NCBI GenBank assembly: GCA_963422705.1 | Contig: OY730443.1 | Span: 1,364,001-1,428,000 of the forward strand | Reading direction: 5' to 3' | Source: G963422705 sp963422705 | GTDB taxonomy: Bacteria; Poribacteria; WGA-4E; WGA-3G | DNA length: 64,000 nucleotides | Translations under genes and position numbers: made by a program | Part shown: piece after piece, positions 37,401 through 45,344 of the stretch | Layout: each line of letters starts with the position of its first letter | How positions within the stretch are numbered: the first letter of the stretch is position 1 | The notes under the pieces: model-generated | What the model saw: only the letters and a program-made list of their open reading frames with translations | What the model was told of the DNA's origin: nothing | Databases searched by the model: none

Positions 37401-38009
37401 TATTTCTTGGGGTGTCTGAGGCAGCGCTTGAAACGTTTGAACAAAACTGGTGAAAGCGGTAGGTAACCACAGCGAAGCCAGGAGCAAAAGGCACAAAGCA
37501 GCACTAGCGAATCCTGCATTCCGCTTGATGTTTTGAAATTCTCGCTGAAATACTTGTTTCGGTTGAATGTGTTGTGCGTCACGTTCGGCTTCAAAAGTCA
37601 ACCGTTCAATGAATTCTGTCGCGTAGCCGAGGCGATTGTCCGTGAAGGTGTCTCTGAGTTGTACAGCACTCAGTAACCGGTTTTGTCCGAGCTCATCGTG
37701 TTCAGAGGATTCCGTTTGCTCGAGACGAGCCGCGACTTTGGCATCTGTCAGTTTAAGGTATAGCGGTAGGAGAAGGGTGCGGCTCAGTATGTAGATACCG
37801 CAGCCAATCGCACACAGTACAATCGCCGCGCGTGTCCAGTGAGGGAGTGGTATCTGTAGCCCCACAAGGGTGCCCACCAGGATGAGCGAGAAAAGACTGA
37901 TAGTACGCAGTAACGCCTCGATGAAAATCAGCCACCGCCATTTGCGTCGAATGGTACGAAGCGCAGCGATAATCGTTTCGTAGGCTTGATTGACATTTTG
38001 TGTTTTCAT
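34461..38009 (-). CDS. Very large DUF4175-like membrane protein with long coiled coil
   Basis: 1182 residues. Two N-terminal membrane helices (LIFIEALLRTISLFSLILVG and TRAAIVLCAIGCGIYILS) and a third hydrophobic segment near 165-185. Then about 350 residues of beta-rich, Ig-like sequence (IQIERGTDVTITANVRG, YAPTYTQLPSQ-type strands), and from about 550 to 1120 an uninterrupted Gln/Glu/Leu-rich coiled coil (LLQQELEAAVKQAEALAEQQ; QQLSQQMRQQGQ). This is the layout of the DUF4175 family. Such proteins occur beside DUF4159 and von Willebrand A proteins, as here. The role is unknown; an envelope scaffold is a guess. GGAGAAG precedes the start. Confidence 0.7.
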   Translation of the reverse strand: MKTQNVNQAYETIIAALRTIRRKWRWLIFIEALLRTISLFSLILVGTLVGLQIPLPHWTRAAIVLCAIGCGIYILSRTLLLPLYLKLTDAKVAARLEQTESSEHDELGQNRLLSAVQLRDTFTDNRLGYATEFIERLTFEAERDAQHIQPKQVFQREFQNIKRNAGFASAALCLLLLASLWLPTAFTSFVQTFQALPQTPQEILSTQIDDVQPGNIQIERGTDVTITANVRGHLDATVELYYRVVQGTDVNTETEDIADLQFLAMYQSPTEIRYGATIENVNRSLQYFIQTKEIASERYQITVAHEPVVKHFQLQLNAPAYTQLPSQTMPANIGDIQALYGTEIVFTGTSNQLLTETSLKFDNGRVLPLKLTDTDEGETTLHGTFLAQRSGTYQIHLLARDGSTSNRTPIQWALQVLKDREPSVDIVEPARETVLGDAMLVPLKVEATDDYGVQKLQLVYWVEREVVEKVKVPLKAWHPAQYNVFLTYTWDVEPVGLFPGETLAYYVEAIDSDDVSGPNTGTSQIHTLRFPSLSELYETVAAEQRTEKQGFEELFDEQAEATGLVETLLNQIRKRHELTFNDENLLEQVLEAQKQIEATASKLLEEMKGTTVDMEENQLFDRKTLQKYQELQALMEEALSEEHKALLEKLSEALAKQEFTAQEKALMEANVSQEQFLQQLERAKSLYEQLLLQQELEAAVKQAEALAEQQKGLMETLENLLLPQNTPPVSEAKATSEGGTERSTPLETALAEKEDRIGNEVTRLQENLERLGSDMGKLAQNRENTPPQIGRLSEEILRLNQFANEQKLGEALQTTGNRLRQAQTEQALDSGREAERTLSELAQGLDNALEFMEGANANEAQAVMQQAVSSALQLSHLHENVINQTGGLLVPEDSAYIPREIQRMQQLAADELSTAAGISQLATQLWELGTRQMLVPPEIVWQLNASNDALVRAARALEDRQPHLALPIQRNALADINHAIFQLLDTMGEMNQQMGAGGLENMLEQLQQLAAGQEQLNEMSQQLSQQMRQQGQTPGLQQMLSQLAGQQQLIREGMERLAEMADEMSEMLGNLNEVAGEMTEVEKRLQQGKLDESVLEKQRQILTRMLDSLKSLQKRDVGKQRKAQIAKTPNAVPQEVPPLHPKLLEIVRKLETTPNAAEVESLPFQYREQLRQYFRALSQKTE

Positions 38010-38020
38010 CTTTTCTTCTC

Positions 38021-38698
38021 CTAATGGGTTAGCACATAAACAGCGATATTCACAGCCATCTTTGCGGCAAGCTCTCGCACAACAGGGGTATCCTCTGGAT
38101 GAACGTCTGCATCTTCAAGTCCATCGCCGATATCCGCACTGTACACGTAGTAAACCACCATCCGCCCATCATGGAAGAGCCCAAACCCCTGTGCAGGTTT
38201 AGAATCATGTTCATGAATTTTAGGGAGCCCTGGTAATTCATAAAAACAGTTATAAATCGGATGTTCATTAGGTATCGGTTGCAGCGTCTGTTCAGGAAAG
38301 ATACGCTGCATTTCGCGACGGTAACTCTCGTCTAAGCCGTAATCATCATTGACAAACAGAAATCCACCCTGCATCAGGTAGTCACGTAGTGCCTCTACTT
38401 CACTCTCTGTAAAAAGGATATTTCCATGCCCAACCAAGTAGAGCATTGGGTATTGGTAAAGGGTATGCTCGGTGAGTTTAATAATCGCTCTGTCTTCAGC
38501 AGCATCAATGTCAGTCCGGGCCCGGAGGAACTGCAGCCAATTACGGATAACGGTGGCATCCCCGTACCAATCCCCACCGCCTCCATACTGAATTTGGGCA
38601 ATGGTAAATTGTTCACTCCGAGAGAGGCCCTGCGGCTGGAATGGCAGGGTGAGCAACAGTAGGCAACCACCAAAAAGCAATATTCTTTGTTTACACAT
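38021..38698 (-). CDS. DUF4159-type secreted protein
   Basis: 225 residues with a signal peptide (RILLFGGCLLLLTLPF). The mature part opens with FTIAQIQYGGGGDWYGDATV, then YPMLYLVGHGNILFTESEVE, ALRDYLMQGGFLFVNDDYG and a histidine-rich KIHEHDSKPAQGFGL. The flavodoxin/GATase-like order, with a strand ending GHG and one ending NDDYG, is what the DUF4159 family shows. It sits 10 bases after the von Willebrand A gene and 11 before the DUF4175-like gene, so all three form one operon. The biochemical function is not known. Confidence 0.75.
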   Translation of the reverse strand: MCKQRILLFGGCLLLLTLPFQPQGLSRSEQFTIAQIQYGGGGDWYGDATVIRNWLQFLRARTDIDAAEDRAIIKLTEHTLYQYPMLYLVGHGNILFTESEVEALRDYLMQGGFLFVNDDYGLDESYRREMQRIFPEQTLQPIPNEHPIYNCFYELPGLPKIHEHDSKPAQGFGLFHDGRMVVYYVYSADIGDGLEDADVHPEDTPVVRELAAKMAVNIAVYVLTH

Positions 38699-38707
38699 GT
38701 CGTTCTC

Positions 38708-41098
38708 CTAAATCAACCCAATCCGCTTGCGTAAAAACCATTCTACACCGAGCATGCTAACAATACTGATGAGCAAGAGCGGATGTGCCCAGATGTCACG
38801 TTCGTCATTGACGAAAACCGGTTCTTGAACATCGGCAATTTTTTCAGACAAACGTTCCGCATCGGTGATGTCAAGATAGAACCCACCGGTTCGCGTTGCT
38901 AATTCCTTGAGCAGTGGTTCATTCCTTTGCGGCGCCTCCAATTCTGCCAGTTGCAACTGCGCGGTGATGTTGGTTTCATCAGAGGTAGAAACGCCATGAC
39001 TTGCTTTCGCTGTGGCGCGGATGCGATAAATCCCTTTTTGTTGGGCCTCAAATTGAGCGGTATAGTCTACCGATTCTGTTGTTCCGTCGGCTGCAGTCTG
39101 TTCAACACGTAGTGGGAAAGGTTCTCCATCAGGCGGTATCACCTCTATTTGAACGGTTGTACCTGATTGAAGCAAGTTTTGGGCAAAGCCGATTTCAGAA
39201 TACACTTGTGCGTTAACGTTCACCGTGTCCCCCACAGCATAGGTGGCCGCATCTGTCATGAGATATAGCCCCTGTGCATCAGCCGGGGTGGCGCTTGCCA
39301 TCCAACGGAGGCTCTGTGCCCAAAATCGCGGATAAATAGTCCGTTCTTTTTCGCCAAAGTGCCAATTCCACAACCCTTCTGCCGCGATGAAGAGACTTTT
39401 ACCAAGGCCCACTCGCTGAAAAATCAGCACAGGCTCATTTTCTCGGGTTGACAAAGCAGTATTGCGGGGTGAGGCAGCAGGGGACACTTGCCGGGCCCCG
39501 TCAGCGATACGGTTGTCATAGAGAGACGGTTGAATTGTGCTATGCTCCAGAAGCACGATGGCGCCACTTCTCAATTTGAAGCTGCTAAACCGTCGCGACA
39601 GCGCTGGCAAATTATGCCATACTGCCGCGCTACGTTCGGAAGAATTTCGGAGTTGCATCATCGGGTGAAACGCGCCCACGCGTGTCAATTGCACGCGGAA
39701 CTCCTTTTCTGACACGTTACATCCTGTGACGGGAATCTCAATCGGTAAGAGGCGCGCGAGTTCTGTATTTCTGAGTCCGTCTCTACCGAGGGCGCCCCGA
39801 GAAGGGAGAAAGAAGATTGTTTTTCCGGCAGTTTCGACGAAATCGATAATAAATCGCTGCTGCTCACTCGTCAGCTGTTCTGCCCCCACGTCCCCCAAAA
39901 TCAATACATCATACGTAAAGAGCTCTTCGCGCGTGTCAGGGAATCGTGAACCGCCGGGGTAATACCCCGCTAAACGTTTGAGGGCGGAATCAGGAGGCGC
40001 CCGTTTCGATAAGATGGCTGCGGTGAGTTCAACGTCCATAGCCCGCATTAAAGCGCGTTTGAGAAAGGTATATTCCCACCTCGGTGTACCTTCTAAATAA
40101 AAAACGTTCAATTTGGTTTTGACAACTTTTAGCACGAACGTTTGTTGATTGTTCTCAGCGGTGAGTTCACCGTCGAGTGTCGGAAGCGTGACGGTATATT
40201 GAAAAGAACCGGCAGCCTCCGGTGTCAATTTCAGTTCAACCACCTGTTTTGTGCTCTTTATCACTTTCCCGGATGGTGAAGGTTTACCGGTGAGTGTTAA
40301 TGTTATCGCATCGATGAGCGTGTTGCTACTCCCTCTTTTTGGGCTAATTTCGCCATGTTCCTGCCGTAGGGATAAGCGAGTTGTTTGTCCGGCGTAACCG
40401 GTTTGTACAATCGTTACGCGGACGGTATGCTCATGTCCAGTGTAAGCCACCGGAGAAACCTCAACCCGCTGAATTTGGACGTCCTTGGGGGGACTAAGAG
40501 CGCCCACACCGATAGCATAGATAGGCGTTTGCAACGCACGCACAGACGCCAGCGGAAATGTTCCCGCATTCTGTGCCCCATCTGTGATTAGCACGATTCC
40601 GGCATGCTGCTGGCCTTTCCAGGCAGCATCGGCTTGATGGACTGCCTCGCCAATATCCGTCAGTGCACCTGTTGCGGTAAGGAGGACGTTCTCCCTATCC
40701 GTTAAAGGCTGGTGAAGTTTGGTGTCAAAAGGATAGACATGAACCTTGAACCTGGCGCTTAGTCCCTGTAGGAAACCACTTGTTTCACTAAACAACAGTT
40801 CATTCACTTGGTGGAGTCTTGACACAGTATCCGCATCCACTAACTTCATACTTTGTGACGTATCTACTAAAACAGAAAGGTGTGTTGGAGGGGTGATGTC
40901 TTTTTTTTCGATAATCACGGGGGCCAACAGACAACTGAGTAATAAGATAATAGCAACACTTCGAAGGGCAATCAGCAAAAACCGGCGATGTGACTGCAGC
41001 TGATGGTGGAACCTCACATACACAAACACAGTCACACTGATTCCGATGAGAATACTGAGGGCGATTGCCCATCCGGGCCAAAAATAGGTAAAGCGCAT
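38708..41098 (-). CDS. Membrane-anchored von Willebrand factor A-domain protein (BatA/GATase-like)
   Basis: 796 residues from the ATG at 41098. Two N-terminal helices (WAIALSILIGISVTVFVYV, FLLIALRSVAIILLLSCLL) precede a von Willebrand A domain with the metal site DTSQS (LSVLVDTSQSMKLVD) and LITDGAQNAG. A central region with FYLEGTPRWEYTFLKRAL and LILGDVGAEQLTSEQQRFI resembles a glutamine-amidotransferase-like fold without catalytic residues. A C-terminal helix (WAHPLLLISIVSMLGVEWFL) ends the protein. This is the first gene of the three-gene block, with a strong promoter 40-70 bases upstream. Relatives occur with MoxR ATPases, and one lies about 4 kb away on the other strand. Function unknown. 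Confidence 0.8.
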   Translation of the reverse strand: MRFTYFWPGWAIALSILIGISVTVFVYVRFHHQLQSHRRFLLIALRSVAIILLLSCLLAPVIIEKKDITPPTHLSVLVDTSQSMKLVDADTVSRLHQVNELLFSETSGFLQGLSARFKVHVYPFDTKLHQPLTDRENVLLTATGALTDIGEAVHQADAAWKGQQHAGIVLITDGAQNAGTFPLASVRALQTPIYAIGVGALSPPKDVQIQRVEVSPVAYTGHEHTVRVTIVQTGYAGQTTRLSLRQEHGEISPKRGSSNTLIDAITLTLTGKPSPSGKVIKSTKQVVELKLTPEAAGSFQYTVTLPTLDGELTAENNQQTFVLKVVKTKLNVFYLEGTPRWEYTFLKRALMRAMDVELTAAILSKRAPPDSALKRLAGYYPGGSRFPDTREELFTYDVLILGDVGAEQLTSEQQRFIIDFVETAGKTIFFLPSRGALGRDGLRNTELARLLPIEIPVTGCNVSEKEFRVQLTRVGAFHPMMQLRNSSERSAAVWHNLPALSRRFSSFKLRSGAIVLLEHSTIQPSLYDNRIADGARQVSPAASPRNTALSTRENEPVLIFQRVGLGKSLFIAAEGLWNWHFGEKERTIYPRFWAQSLRWMASATPADAQGLYLMTDAATYAVGDTVNVNAQVYSEIGFAQNLLQSGTTVQIEVIPPDGEPFPLRVEQTAADGTTESVDYTAQFEAQQKGIYRIRATAKASHGVSTSDETNITAQLQLAELEAPQRNEPLLKELATRTGGFYLDITDAERLSEKIADVQEPVFVNDERDIWAHPLLLISIVSMLGVEWFLRKRIGLI

Positions 41099-41139
41099 GT
41101 TTTGTATGATTCCTATAGTAGGAGTATCCTTCACAAAAC

Positions 41140-41168
41140 ATGATAACGTGATGCCGTTTTCCTGTCAA
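41140..41168 (-). promoter_or_regulatory. Strong promoter candidate for the VWA-DUF4159-DUF4175 operon
   Basis: Minus strand TTGACA (41168-41163), 17-base spacer, TATCAT (41145-41140): eleven of twelve consensus bases. The bases before the -35 (AAATCATC) are identical to those at the nfeD-floA promoter near 58308. Confidence 0.6.
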
Positions 41169-41215
41169 GATGATTTTTTCTAGCGGTAGGAGCAAGAACC
41201 TGCTGACTACGGTTA

Positions 41216-41923
41216 TCAAGGGGTGCTCGCCATCGTTTTTGAGAGGAAATGTTGTCGGGCATACGCCAGTCGCTCTGGAACACCGATATCAATCCAATCC
41301 GCACCGGTTTTCAATGTATAGAGCGCCGGGAGGTAGGGGAAAACGTCGTGTTCTATGGAGAAACGCTCTTGATTTTCCGGAAACGCGGCGGCGATGGTTT
41401 GATTGAAGAGATAGATACCGCTATTGATGTAACCCCCACGGTGGATGGGCTGCTTCTCACGAAAATCGGTGATTCTGCCGGTGTTATCTGATACAATCTC
41501 GCCGTATGGACGAATATCGTCAAATTCTATGCTGAGAAGTAACCCGTTCATTTTAGAATGAAAACTCCCTAACATCTCTTGGAGTGAAAAGTTCGTTAGG
41601 AGAACATCGCCGTTCAGAACGAAAAAGGGCGATGTCTGAATTGAACACATAGCGTTCTGGATTGCACCACCTGTCCCAAGTTTTTTCTTTTCTTTGGCGT
41701 ATTGAATACGCATTCCGCTATAGCAGACACCGACGCGTTCATAGAGGACATCGTGCAAGTGCCCCGACGCGAGGATGATTTCCTCAACGTTTGCCTCTTG
41801 CAGTAGACGAATTTGCCACGCCAAAACCGTTTGGCCGGCGATGTCAAGCAAAATTTTTGGCACATGTTTCGTCACCTTACCGAGTCGCGTCGCGAGGCCC
41901 CCGCACAGAATAATGGCTTGCAT
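41216..41923 (-). CDS. Sugar-phosphate nucleotidyltransferase (HddC/RfbA-like)
   Basis: 235 residues with the nucleotidyltransferase start QAIILCGGLATRLGKVTKHV, then VPKILLDIAGQTVLAWQIRL and FFVLNGDVLLTNF with the metal-binding Asp. It matches short NTP-transferases that make NDP-sugars, in particular D-glycero-alpha-D-manno-heptose-1-phosphate guanylyltransferase (HddC-like); mannose- or glucose-1-phosphate enzymes are alternatives. A GmhA-like isomerase of the same heptose pathway lies at 58330, so use in a heptose-containing surface glycan is plausible but inferred. No clear Shine-Dalgarno. Confidence 0.8.
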   Translation of the reverse strand: MQAIILCGGLATRLGKVTKHVPKILLDIAGQTVLAWQIRLLQEANVEEIILASGHLHDVLYERVGVCYSGMRIQYAKEKKKLGTGGAIQNAMCSIQTSPFFVLNGDVLLTNFSLQEMLGSFHSKMNGLLLSIEFDDIRPYGEIVSDNTGRITDFREKQPIHRGGYINSGIYLFNQTIAAAFPENQERFSIEHDVFPYLPALYTLKTGADWIDIGVPERLAYARQHFLSKTMASTP

Positions 41924-41932
41924 GATTTCTTT

Positions 41933-42682
41933 TTAAAATTGCTTTAATCTTCCCCACGTTGCCGAGAGCTTCGCCCGAGGCGATACGGGGAATCCACCTT
42001 TGTTTGGAATATCGTCTCCAATGATGGTAACATTATCAAATTTTGCCGTATAATTTGAAGCACCAAAACCCGCGCCGCCAGACGGAAAATCAGACAAATC
42101 ACGTGCAAGTATCACAAATTTCTGCTCTTCATGAAAGAAAATAAATTGTTTACCCGTTGTCACAATTTCCTTATCATTAATTGAAAAAACGAAGACATCC
42201 CCCTTAATGCTGAACTTGAGACGGGACCAGATTTTCAGTTTTAAAAGCTTCTGACGGGCCGTGTAGAAAAGCGTCCATCTATTCGCCTGAAGGCTGCCTC
42301 CCAAACACGTGATTTTCGATGCACCGCCGTCAAAGGGCCAGTCGCCAATGACACACCAAATTGACCTGGTGTGGTTGAGGCGGGCGAGAAGCCCAATATA
42401 TCCCGGCCCATGCTTTTTGAGCGGCATCACATGAACTTCGATACTGTAATCTTTCCATGTCTCATCACCTGTCGTGAGAAAATGAGCAACGCCGGTAGGA
42501 TTTTCTCCATGCAATTCACCATCAAGGATTTCCCAAGAACCCGGGATGTCATCCCTCATATTAAACGCTTCCCAATCCTCAAGCTTTTTGTCATCAAAGG
42601 GCTCCACAAATGTCCCCGCCAAAGTGGCAAGCGTGAAGAGAAAAAACGTTGTGAAAGTGATAATGGCTTTCATTATGTTCAT
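41933..42682 (-). CDS. Secreted jelly-roll (DUF1080/LamG-like) protein
   Basis: About 249 residues from MNIMKAIITF at 42682; the frame upstream to 42772 has no signal. A signal peptide (TFTTFFLFTLATLAG) is followed by FVEPFDDKKLEDWEAF, GSWEILDGELHGE and WKDYSIEVHVMPLK. This is the run of strands typical of DUF1080/concanavalin-like jelly rolls found in putative glycan-binding or 3-keto-disaccharide hydrolase proteins. Later strands are present (FVFSINDKEIVT, AKFDNVTIIGDDI). No catalytic residues can be named. It lies 9 bases upstream of the nucleotidyltransferase on the same strand. Exported carbohydrate-binding role inferred. Confidence 0.65.
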   Translation of the reverse strand: MNIMKAIITFTTFFLFTLATLAGTFVEPFDDKKLEDWEAFNMRDDIPGSWEILDGELHGENPTGVAHFLTTGDETWKDYSIEVHVMPLKKHGPGYIGLLARLNHTRSIWCVIGDWPFDGGASKITCLGGSLQANRWTLFYTARQKLLKLKIWSRLKFSIKGDVFVFSINDKEIVTTGKQFIFFHEEQKFVILARDLSDFPSGGAGFGASNYTAKFDNVTIIGDDIPNKGGFPVSPRAKLSATWGRLKQF

Positions 42683-43097
42683 CCGGGGGCTTCTAAGGAT
42701 TATCAAATCCCTTGATTTTATATCCGTCAATGCGTTAATCGTTGGATGATTTTGCCGCAATTTCACTGCCAAGCTCGAGAGTGCGAGATGGAATCCGGTC
42801 CTTGAATATAATTTATTCTAGCAGATGTTATCGATTTTTTCAATGTAAATACGAAATGCTCGTGCCAGAAGCCCCGTTCTAATGAACACAAGGATAGGTA
42901 GTTGAAGGTTAGCATAGGTGAGAAAGCGATAAGGGCCCATCATAGTACTTTGGAGAACAGGAACCAAACGAAATTCTGCTCAAAAATAGATTGACAATGC
43001 TTATCCACTATGGTAAAATCTAATAAATTTTACGTTCTATTTTTTCGCTTCACCGGAACCATCGGCGGTGCCGATGCAAATATTTAGGGAGTCTAAG
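42683..43097. other. Divergent intergenic region
   Basis: About 415 bases between the jelly-roll gene and the next rightward gene. It contains a strong rightward promoter at 42991-43019 and otherwise AT-rich sequence. No additional ORF or RNA was recognised. Confidence 0.5.
42991..43019 (+). promoter_or_regulatory. Strong promoter candidate for the 43098 gene pair
   Basis: TTGACA at 42991-42996, 17-base spacer, TAAAAT at 43014-43019. Eleven of twelve consensus bases. It faces the start at 43098, about 80 bases on. Confidence 0.6.
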
Positions 43098-43472
43098 ATG
43101 GTTGAAGAAAACGCTCAAGATAACGACACAGAGAACACATTTATCATGCAAGCGGAGAGTGGTGTTATCATCAACGCTGCTCAAGTACAGTCTATTGACA
43201 TCGCTCAGCAGTTTGTGCGTGTAAAAACAGAAAACGGGTGGCGAATCCGTCTCGGCACATCGGCGCGCATCACCATCAATTTCTTAACGAGCATGAGGAA
43301 ATTTGAAACCACGTTACTGGAGGATGATGTGATTGAACGAGATAGTGATGATTTAATCCTTTTGCGACATCAACCGGCAGAAGCGTATCGTTCGCAACGC
43401 GGCACGTCTCCGTTAACCCAAACACCCGAACGTTCGCTGCTTTCTAAATCGACAGATAATAGAACGGTTTAG
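43098..43472 (+). CDS. Unrecognised small acidic protein
   Basis: 124 residues from the ATG at 43098, chosen for AGGGAG seven bases before it. No family is recognised. The centre looks like a compact beta domain (ESGVIINAAQVQSIDIAQQF, then VRVKTENGWRIRLGTSARIT) followed by a helix and an acidic stretch (LLEDDVIERDSDD). The C-terminal 30 residues are polar and probably disordered. No signal peptide or membrane segment, so cytoplasmic. It has a strong promoter of its own and is followed after about 45-110 bases by a zinc-ribbon protein, probably in one transcript. Confidence 0.5.
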   Translation: MVEENAQDNDTENTFIMQAESGVIINAAQVQSIDIAQQFVRVKTENGWRIRLGTSARITINFLTSMRKFETTLLEDDVIERDSDDLILLRHQPAEAYRSQRGTSPLTQTPERSLLSKSTDNRTV

Positions 43473-43517
43473 AATTTATCTGGTTAATCGGTTTTAAACG
43501 TTCAGGGGGAGTCCACG

Positions 43518-44051
43518 ATTTTACAACGTATCTATCAAATTCTCTCTAGTTTAAGAGGCGGAAACCTCATTCCTACAGAGTTGGTACTGAGCCCGGAAAG
43601 TTACGAAAAAATTATCTCAGAATTCAGAAATCCTGCCCTAAACTCCGGTGAGGTAAGGGCGAGAATTCCGGAGCGACTGCAGCTTGAGCGTCATCTAGCT
43701 CTCGCCGTCTCCGTTCGCGCTAAAAATATAGCCCGGGTTATCGTGAAGGAGTTAGTCCCTAACTCTTGCCCAGTCTGCCATCACCGGCTAACGTTTCTTC
43801 AAGAGCGGATTGAGCGTTTTGAGAACGACGGACGACACCTGATTCGTTGTCCGATGGGGCATCGTTATCCGGGGCAAGTCAGAGTGTATCATATCAATAT
43901 TCAGGAAGAAGTAGATAAAATAAAAAAACAAGTGCAAGCGTGTCCGGAATGTGGAAACGAAAGCATTCATTATCTTGGGCCGGTGGAGATATTTTGCCTT
44001 GATTGTGATTGGGATAGTGGGTTGGAGCCGCGTTATCAAACTCAAACCTAG
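43518..44051 (+). CDS. Unrecognised zinc-ribbon protein (start uncertain, possible ATT codon)
   Basis: The conventional start would be TTG at 43581 (156 residues), but that has no Shine-Dalgarno and the frame upstream reads plausibly (LQRIYQILSSLRGGNLIPTE). An AGGGGGAG lies 6 bases before an in-frame ATT at 43518, giving 177 residues. Cys pairs occur as CPVCHHRLTF, CPMGH, CPECGN and CLDCDW: two knuckle sets that probably hold zinc. The N-terminal half is helical. No family is recognised. Follows the unknown 43098 gene. Possible nucleic acid-binding or regulatory protein, with nothing beyond the zinc sites to support it. Confidence 0.55.
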   Translation: MLQRIYQILSSLRGGNLIPTELVLSPESYEKIISEFRNPALNSGEVRARIPERLQLERHLALAVSVRAKNIARVIVKELVPNSCPVCHHRLTFLQERIERFENDGRHLIRCPMGHRYPGQVRVYHINIQEEVDKIKKQVQACPECGNESIHYLGPVEIFCLDCDWDSGLEPRYQTQT

Positions 44052-44107
44052 TTTATGAATAAGGTGTCAACATCCGTTTTTTAGATTTTAAATCAGAGGA
44101 GAAAACC

Positions 44108-45157
44108 ATGCCCCGTACATACAAAACCTGTCTCATCGGATGCGGACGAATGGGTGCAACCATTGATGACGAAGTCGCGAACAGGCCAGACAGCTTCATC
44201 TGGCAACCCTTCTCCCATGCCGCTGCAGCCGTTGCCTCTGACAGAACAGAACTCGTTGCCGTCTCTGACATGTTCCCCGAGAAAGCCGAATCTATTCGCC
44301 AACGTTACAGTGCTGAACGTGCCTATACCGATTACCGCCAGATGATAGAGACGGAAAAACCCGACATCGTCTGCATCGCAACGCGCCCTGGGCCACACGC
44401 CGAGATAACCACCTTCGCCGCGGAACACAACGTGAAAGGCATCTACTGTGAAAAGCCGCTCTGCTGCTCTATGGAAGAAGCCGATATCATGGTAGACATT
44501 ATCGAGAAGCACGGTGTCAAATTCAACTACGGCACACAAAGACGCTACATGCCGATTTACCGCAAAGTGCGCGAACTTATCACTGCAGGCGAACTCGGCA
44601 AAATCCAATGCACCATTGCGCAATATGGAGCCAGTTCCGCCCTGTGGGGGTTAACCCACGCAGCCGATATGCTCCTCTTCCTCGCCGGTGACCCGGCCCC
44701 CGACTTCGTTCAGGGCACCATCGTCTGCCAAGATTCAGATTGGGACGGAAACCAATTAAACATTGACCCGGCAATTACTAGCGGATACGTCCGATTCGCA
44801 AACGGTGTTCACGGCTACAACACCGCCGGCACCGGCCCCGAATTTGAAGTCTGCGGCACCGCAGGAAAGATCCGTATTCTCAACAACAGCAGAGAAATTG
44901 AATTCAGGAAGAAGGACGGCACATTCCTTGAAGAATTCCCTTTTCCGGATGTCTCTCGCGCCACAGGCACTGTCATGGGCATCACAGATATCGCCGAAGC
45001 ATTAGACGAAGAACGGGAAACAAAAGGGCCGGTTCACCTCGCGCGCCGCAGTCAAGAAATGCTCATGGGCATGATTGAGTCTCACCGCCTAGACGGCAGG
45101 CGCATCTCGCTTCCCATGGAAAATCGCGCCCTCTACGTCAGTGGAAAAAGTTGGTAA
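44108..45157 (+). CDS. Gfo/Idh/MocA family oxidoreductase
   Basis: 349 residues with TCLIGCGRMGATIDDEVANR as the Rossmann nucleotide motif, IVCIATRPGPHAEITTFAAE, then GIYCEKPLCCSMEEADIMVD with the family EKP motif. A C-terminal domain follows. NAD(P)-dependent sugar or polyol oxidoreductase; the substrate is unknown. GAGGAGAAAACC precedes the ATG. It is not strikingly similar to the Gfo/Idh protein at 9102 beyond the family motifs. No obvious operon partner. Confidence 0.9.
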   Translation: MPRTYKTCLIGCGRMGATIDDEVANRPDSFIWQPFSHAAAAVASDRTELVAVSDMFPEKAESIRQRYSAERAYTDYRQMIETEKPDIVCIATRPGPHAEITTFAAEHNVKGIYCEKPLCCSMEEADIMVDIIEKHGVKFNYGTQRRYMPIYRKVRELITAGELGKIQCTIAQYGASSALWGLTHAADMLLFLAGDPAPDFVQGTIVCQDSDWDGNQLNIDPAITSGYVRFANGVHGYNTAGTGPEFEVCGTAGKIRILNNSREIEFRKKDGTFLEEFPFPDVSRATGTVMGITDIAEALDEERETKGPVHLARRSQEMLMGMIESHRLDGRRISLPMENRALYVSGKSW

Positions 45158-45344
45158 CCCTCATTTCCCGTGATAAAAGCGGCTAAGGGGTGATATTTGC
45201 CGAGAAACATAGGGTAATTGAACACTTTTGCCGCTTGTAGTGACTATGACTAGCAAGCCTTTCAAACGAGGGGGACACACAGCGAGTGCGATACGCGCAC
45301 CGGAATGGTTAATTCCGCCCCCTTATCGTTTGCATGGACAAAAA

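Noticed and set aside
44093..44623. 176-residue frame opposite the Gfo/Idh gene
   Set aside because: Shadow of a strongly coding gene on the other strand; no start signal or family features. The same holds for the long antisense frames at 47788-48363 and 63021-63563.
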